Shown here: positions 29,801-32,187 of the stretch, one piece after another
Position numbering within the stretch: position 1 is the first letter of the stretch
Layout: each line of letters begins with the position of its first letter
Assembly (NCBI GenBank): GCA_910583795.1
Contig: CAJTZQ010000040.1
Span: 1 to 32,187 of the forward strand
Source of the DNA: an uncultured Muribaculaceae bacterium
Lineage (GTDB): Bacteria; Bacteroidota; Bacteroidia; Bacteroidales; Muribaculaceae
Direction: 5' to 3'
Length of the DNA: 32,187 nt
Made by a program: the position numbers and the translations under genes
Notes under the pieces: model-generated
Told to the model about the DNA's origin: nothing
Seen by the model: the letters and a program-made list of their open reading frames with translations, nothing else
The model's database searches: none

Positions 29801-30366
29801 ATTGTGCGCCTCTGACTAAGCAGTGGGAGAAAACAGTGCTTCTTTCTTCTATCGACAAAGCATGGCAGGAGCAGCTCCGCGAGATGGATGAACTCCGCAA
29901 ATCTGTGCAGAATGCGTCTTACGAACAGAAGGATCCTCTCGTGATCTATAAGCTTGAGGCGTATGAGCTTTGGAAGAAGATGCTTTGGGATATGAACTCA
30001 AAATCTGTGGCTACTCTTATGCGCGGTAAACTTGCTGTGCCTGATTATGAAGAGGCAAAGGCTGCGGAAGCGGCTGCACGTGAGGCACGCGAACAGCAGA
30101 GGCAGGCTCAGGCATATGCCGCACAGCAACAGGAAATCCGTAGGGAGTATACTTCTCAGACAATGCCGAATCCTTATGCTAACTATAGCACAACACGCGA
30201 CAGTTATCCCGGGGAGAGTGCGCAGCGTCAGGCGGCTCAGAATGTAAACCGTCAGCAGGCTCCGGCAAAACAGCCTATCAAAGCTCAGCCAAAGGTTGGA
30301 AGAAATGATCCTTGTCCTTGCGGCAGCGGTAAGAAATATAAGAATTGCCACGGCAGAAACCTGTAA
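26875..30366 (+). CDS. secA: Preprotein translocase ATPase SecA
   Basis: SecA drives export of unfolded proteins through SecYEG using ATP. The protein has 1163 residues, longer than the roughly 900 of E. coli but normal for Bacteroidales, which carry extra segments, here for example about residues 340-475 (EKVVNAQRKLVQGLLLEAKE, then a helical Lys/Glu-rich stretch). Walker A is TGEGKT near residue 201-206 and Walker B is DEVDSVLIDDARTP near 309. Helicase-like blocks NMAGRGTDIKL and GRAGRQGDPGSS lie near 720-770. The C-terminus is a Gln/Ala-rich linker and then the zinc motif RNDPCPCGSGKKYKNCHG, which binds SecB or ribosomes. The start MGFNNILKKIFGDQSER is the usual one. It has its own 178-nt leader region and ends at a strong bidirectional terminator. 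Confidence 0.97.
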   Translation: MGFNNILKKIFGDQSERAVRPLWDRLNKEINPISEELTGISNDELRGRIDVIRDSIRGEAKEYKDKMVEIRTELETLDYDKREPYWKKIDELREDMFKMYARRLDEVLPEVFAVVKETARRFAQNEIIEVNATQADRELAAAGKDFVSIEGDKAIYRNSWIAGGNQMTWDMVHYDVQLIGGMVLHGILNGDKASNNIAEMATGEGKTLVATLPVFLNALTGEGVHVVTVNDYLAKRDSEWMGPLYQFHGLTVDCIDKTDPNSEERRKAYRCDITFGTNNEFGFDYLRDNMATQTSDLVQRDEHYYAIVDEVDSVLIDDARTPLIISGPVPKGDDQMFNDFKPNVEKVVNAQRKLVQGLLLEAKEKIAAAMSGDSEKVAKYDTKEEGKKPLTAEQLLEDGGLSLFRAYKGLPKHNPLIRYLSEEGIKQLLLKVEAKYMADNNREMPKAVEPLFFVIDEKNHSIELTDKGIEVLTGTTQDPEFFVLPDIAAQLSAVENEEGTKEEHQEKKDTLLQNYSIKAERVHTVNQLLKAYTLFDKDVEYVIDDNKIKIVDEQTGRIMEGRRYSDGLHQAIEAKEGVKVEAATQTYATITLQNYFRMYRKLAGMTGTAMTEAGEFYDIYKLEVTEIPTNRPVIRNDQNDRVYRTKKEKYAAVIQEVEDMVKAGRPVLVGTTSVEISELLSKMLQLRKIPHQVLNAKYHQKEAEIVAQAGKTGSVTIATNMAGRGTDIKLSPEVKAAGGLAIIGTERHESRRVDRQLRGRAGRQGDPGSSVFFVSFEDTVMRLFANERIVKTLDKLGFQEGDMIESKMVTRSIENAQKRVEENNFGIRKRLVEYDDVMNAQRKGVYGRRQNALKGERIGTDIANMIYETSLELASRRYDGGFKEFDEAVRKSLAIEVPFTEEEYAKLDPNVMTERLAESAMHTYNRNKQKMAEGAMPYIKEFVEERGATGLVGVPVTDGRRMFNIRCDIKEAYDNNCAPLTKQWEKTVLLSSIDKAWQEQLREMDELRKSVQNASYEQKDPLVIYKLEAYELWKKMLWDMNSKSVATLMRGKLAVPDYEEAKAAEAAAREAREQQRQAQAYAAQQQEIRREYTSQTMPNPYANYSTTRDSYPGESAQRQAAQNVNRQQAPAKQPIKAQPKVGRNDPCPCGSGKKYKNCHGRNL

Positions 30367-30372
30367 ACAATG

Positions 30373-30413
30373 ACAAAAACAGAGGGGCTTCATTGAAGCC
30401 CCTCTGTTTTTGT
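30373..30413. terminator. Bidirectional terminator after secA
   Basis: A perfect 19-bp stem (30373-30391 with 30395-30413, loop ATT) has a GC-rich core AGAGGGGCTTC and A/T-run ends. It serves secA on the plus strand and the convergent GYF-domain gene on the minus strand (stop at 30426). Confidence 0.93.
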
Positions 30414-30425
30414 TATTAATTTATC

Positions 30426-30998
30426 TTATAAGAAGAATCTCAAGAGGAAAGCATAGAATATCATGCCGAGAAAGAATGAAATTCCTATCCACATCTTTGC
30501 TGACCGGCAATATGTGCCGGCTTGATGAGAGCCCGGTTCTATATTCCATTGCTTTTTAGCTTTGGTGGCATAATATATCGCAACAATCCCGGTCGGGATG
30601 CAACATAGGATTGTTACCATAATCGCCAGGGGCAATAGCATCGGAGAGGGAGGTGTCTGGTCATCTCTTTTTTCGATCTCCTCGATTGTGGGAAGGATAG
30701 GGGTGTCGGAATCCTGGAGATGTCGGTCGAAACGTGTAAATCCGGGTGCAGCCTTCTCATCGGATGCAGTGACAGCAGTCTGGTTAGACATCCGTTCTGC
30801 ATCAACACTCGAAGGGTGCATCAAATCGTAAAGACGGTTGCGGAACATTCGGCAAACATCTGCCACATCTTCGGCTTTTTCCCAATCGTCCATACCTTTA
30901 CACCACACATAGGTTGAAGGTCGAACACCTGCATCTGCAAGTTGATCAAGTTCGTATGGTCCGCGGCGTTCGCCGTCGATCATAGCATAATATTTCAT
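30426..30998 (-). CDS. GYF_2-domain membrane protein with CD225/dispanin-like C-terminus
   Basis: Residues 1-50 (MKYYAMIDGERRGPYELDQL, then VWCKGMDDWEKAEDV) form a GYF_2/DUF4339 domain, a small protein-interaction module recognised by its G-P-Y and the late W-x-x-A pattern. A polar linker (about 55-118) follows. The C-terminus has two hydrophobic segments: PLAIMVTILCCIPTGIVAIY with YYATKAKKQW after it, and MWIGISFFLGMIFYAFLLRF. The C-C-I-P-T-G-I-V-A-I-x-Y-A-x-K-A pattern and the re-entrant plus transmembrane layout resemble the dispanin/CD225 family (bacterial relatives of IFITM proteins). The protein has 190 residues. It lies 133 nt from a second gene of the same type, so the two likely arose by duplication. 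Role unknown. Confidence 0.85.
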   Translation of the reverse strand: MKYYAMIDGERRGPYELDQLADAGVRPSTYVWCKGMDDWEKAEDVADVCRMFRNRLYDLMHPSSVDAERMSNQTAVTASDEKAAPGFTRFDRHLQDSDTPILPTIEEIEKRDDQTPPSPMLLPLAIMVTILCCIPTGIVAIYYATKAKKQWNIEPGSHQAGTYCRSAKMWIGISFFLGMIFYAFLLRFFL

Positions 30999-31131
30999 TA
31001 CAATGAAAAATCTTTAAATTTGGTTTCAGTCACTTTCTTGGCGTGAAATGACAGATGTAATTAAACGAGGACCCGCTTGGCTCTCCAACGAGTTGAATTC
31101 CTATGAGGAAAGGGAATTGCCGATACTCTTC

Positions 31132-31926
31132 TTATAAAAGTCTTTCAAATAAGTTCCCATTCAATATAGTCATGCTGGCAACAATACCGATACCTGCAAG
31201 AACAAGACCGATAATAGTCATTATTTTAGCTGAATTGTTGGCAGAGTCTCCCTGTTCATCATATCCAGCGGCATACAAGTCGTTTGCCTTGTTCGCCTGA
31301 ACAATTGCTATAATACCGAAAATAGCACCGATACATGAGAAAAGAAAACCTACGATTGCAGCTACAATTGCCCACGGCAACCAATTGGTGCGTAAGGGAG
31401 AATTGTTATAAGGTTGATTATTGTATGATTGATTGTTGAAGGGGCTATTATACTGGTTATTGCCGCTGAATTGTTGATTACCATATAGCGGATTCTGGCT
31501 GAAATTGGGTTGTTGACCGAAAGATTGTTGCCCAAATGAGTTGAAATGTGGAGGACGATTGTCGTTGAATGCTTGGACAATTTCAACTTGAGTTGAGGCA
31601 GGCACCCAGTCGTGAAGTCCGTTATGCCAAACCGGAGTATCAAGTCTCAGTCCATTGTTGATCAGCTCTGCCACTGTGGCAGGACCCATACGGTTACCAT
31701 TTATCATGGCATACCATCCGTTGTCGGCTGTTGCTTCTTGATTTGTGTCAGTTGCGTTCACATCTATTATGAAGATGTCTGCAAGCTCCGGGAGCTCAGA
31801 TGCTTTAACCCAATCGGGCATACCGGAACGCCACACAAGGGTGTCTCGGTTTATATTGTTTTGACGAAGTTCTTCTTTGGTGAATGGTCCTTGCTGACGG
31901 TCGTTGACCACGATATAATATTCCAT
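31132..31926 (-). CDS. Double GYF_2-domain membrane protein with dispanin-like C-terminus
   Basis: The 264-residue protein has two GYF_2/DUF4339 modules: residues 1-52 (MEYYIVVNDRQQGPFTKEEL, VWRSGMPDWVKASEL) and about 70-121 (GWYAMINGNRMGPATVAELI, VWHNGLHDWVPAST). An Asn/Gln/Phe/Tyr-rich disordered linker (about 124-178) follows. The C-terminus has two hydrophobic segments (LPWAIVAAIVGFLFSCIGAI and IIGLVLAGIGIVASMTI) separated by VQANKANDLYAAGYDEQGDS, the dispanin/DUF4190-like pattern. Its first GYF domain has the same layout as in the neighbouring gene. A minus-strand TAATTTTG box (32032-32025) could be its promoter, leaving a leader of about 90 nt, but no -33 box is seen. Function is unknown; a membrane scaffold that binds proline-rich partners is plausible. 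Confidence 0.85.
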   Translation of the reverse strand: MEYYIVVNDRQQGPFTKEELRQNNINRDTLVWRSGMPDWVKASELPELADIFIIDVNATDTNQEATADNGWYAMINGNRMGPATVAELINNGLRLDTPVWHNGLHDWVPASTQVEIVQAFNDNRPPHFNSFGQQSFGQQPNFSQNPLYGNQQFSGNNQYNSPFNNQSYNNQPYNNSPLRTNWLPWAIVAAIVGFLFSCIGAIFGIIAIVQANKANDLYAAGYDEQGDSANNSAKIMTIIGLVLAGIGIVASMTILNGNLFERLL

Positions 31927-32083
31927 AGGCTAAGATTCTGTGTTTTGGGTTTGGTCAATGCAGTTTTGGGGATTTATAATATCATACGTTGTTTTGAAAA
32001 GTATGATTATCGCATTGATAAATGCAAAATTAAGAAAATTTTTTGTGGTGATTATAAAAATTGGGCAAAAAACAAGTGAATTT

Positions 32084-32115
32084 TTTGGTTGGCATGAAAT
32101 TTCTTCTTAAATTTG
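32084..32115 (+). promoter_or_regulatory. Promoter of the tRNA-Gly gene
   Basis: TTTG (32084-32087), a 20-nt spacer and TAAATTTG (32108-32115) match the consensus exactly. The predicted start (about 32122) is only 4 nt before the mature tRNA 5' end, so processing would remove a very short leader. Confidence 0.8.
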
Positions 32116-32125
32116 CATCGCAAAT

Positions 32126-32187
32126 GCGGTAATAGCTCAGTTGGTAGAGCATCAGCTTCCCAAGCTGAGGGTCACGAGTTCGAGCCT
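32126..32187 (+). tRNA. tRNA-Gly(CCC), 3' end cut by the window
   Basis: The acceptor strand GCGGTAA, D-arm GCTC...GAGC, anticodon stem TCAGC/GCTGA and 7-nt loop TTCCCAA are all in place. The loop gives anticodon CCC, read as glycine (codon GGG). The T-arm begins with ACGAGTTCGAGCCT, where the window ends, so about 12 bases plus CCA are missing. Confidence 0.93.

Overview
The window reads as chromosomal DNA of a Bacteroidota bacterium, order Bacteroidales, and the Muribaculaceae are the best guess for family. The evidence is several promoters of the Bacteroidota type (TTTG, 19-21 nt spacer, TAnnTTTG), a surface lipoprotein with an S-C-K-D-D signal, a long-form SecA, many families typical of the order (DUF3256, DUF4105, DUF2461, PorE-like OmpA lipoprotein) and A/T-rich leaders without strong Shine-Dalgarno sequences. 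The family assignment is inference. No phage, plasmid or transposase gene is visible.

Layout: (1) 1-1300: tail of an unknown gene, then greA and a HIT-family hydrolase as a tight pair, a 9-bp tandem array and a bidirectional terminator. (2) 1311-2960, minus strand: exported C69 dipeptidase. (3) 2997-7411: promoter, DEAD-box RNA helicase, overlapping DUF3256 gene, gltX and its terminator. (4) 7461-8325: a candidate small RNA on the minus strand and a DUF2461 gene. (5) 8333-10303, minus strand: PorE-like OmpA lipoprotein. (6) 10364-12131: a two-gene AAA ATPase plus RloB cassette, very probably an anti-phage system of the RloAB/AbiL type, with its own promoter. (7) 12480-13574, minus strand: outer-membrane barrel protein. 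(8) 13998-17688: promoter, long leader, large surface lipoprotein, OmpA-type porin, terminator. (9) 17697-19092: telomere-like repeat tract, then an exported protein with a possible type IX secretion tail. (10) 19094-20478: hpt and adk. (11) 20508-20711: a long imperfect hairpin element. (12) 20743-30413: rluB with a long Q/N/G/Y/R-rich extension, asnS, a DUF4105 membrane protein, a phosphatase-fold protein that seems to have lost its active site, and secA. (13) 30426-31926, minus strand: two adjacent GYF-plus-two-helix (dispanin-like) membrane proteins. (14) 32084-end: promoter and the 5' part of a tRNA-Gly(CCC).

The genes are mostly housekeeping (transcription, translation, purine salvage, secretion) mixed with envelope genes; the RloAB-like pair is the clearest accessory insertion. 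What sets the window apart is its intergenic DNA. A family of short hairpins (cores CAACTTTCGC-nn-GCGAAAGTTG and TTTTGC-nnnn-GCAAAA) joined to GGGTTATA/TTTAGGG-like tracts recurs at about eleven sites, often just before start codons or just after stop codons. One copy supplies part of the promoter of the defence cassette.
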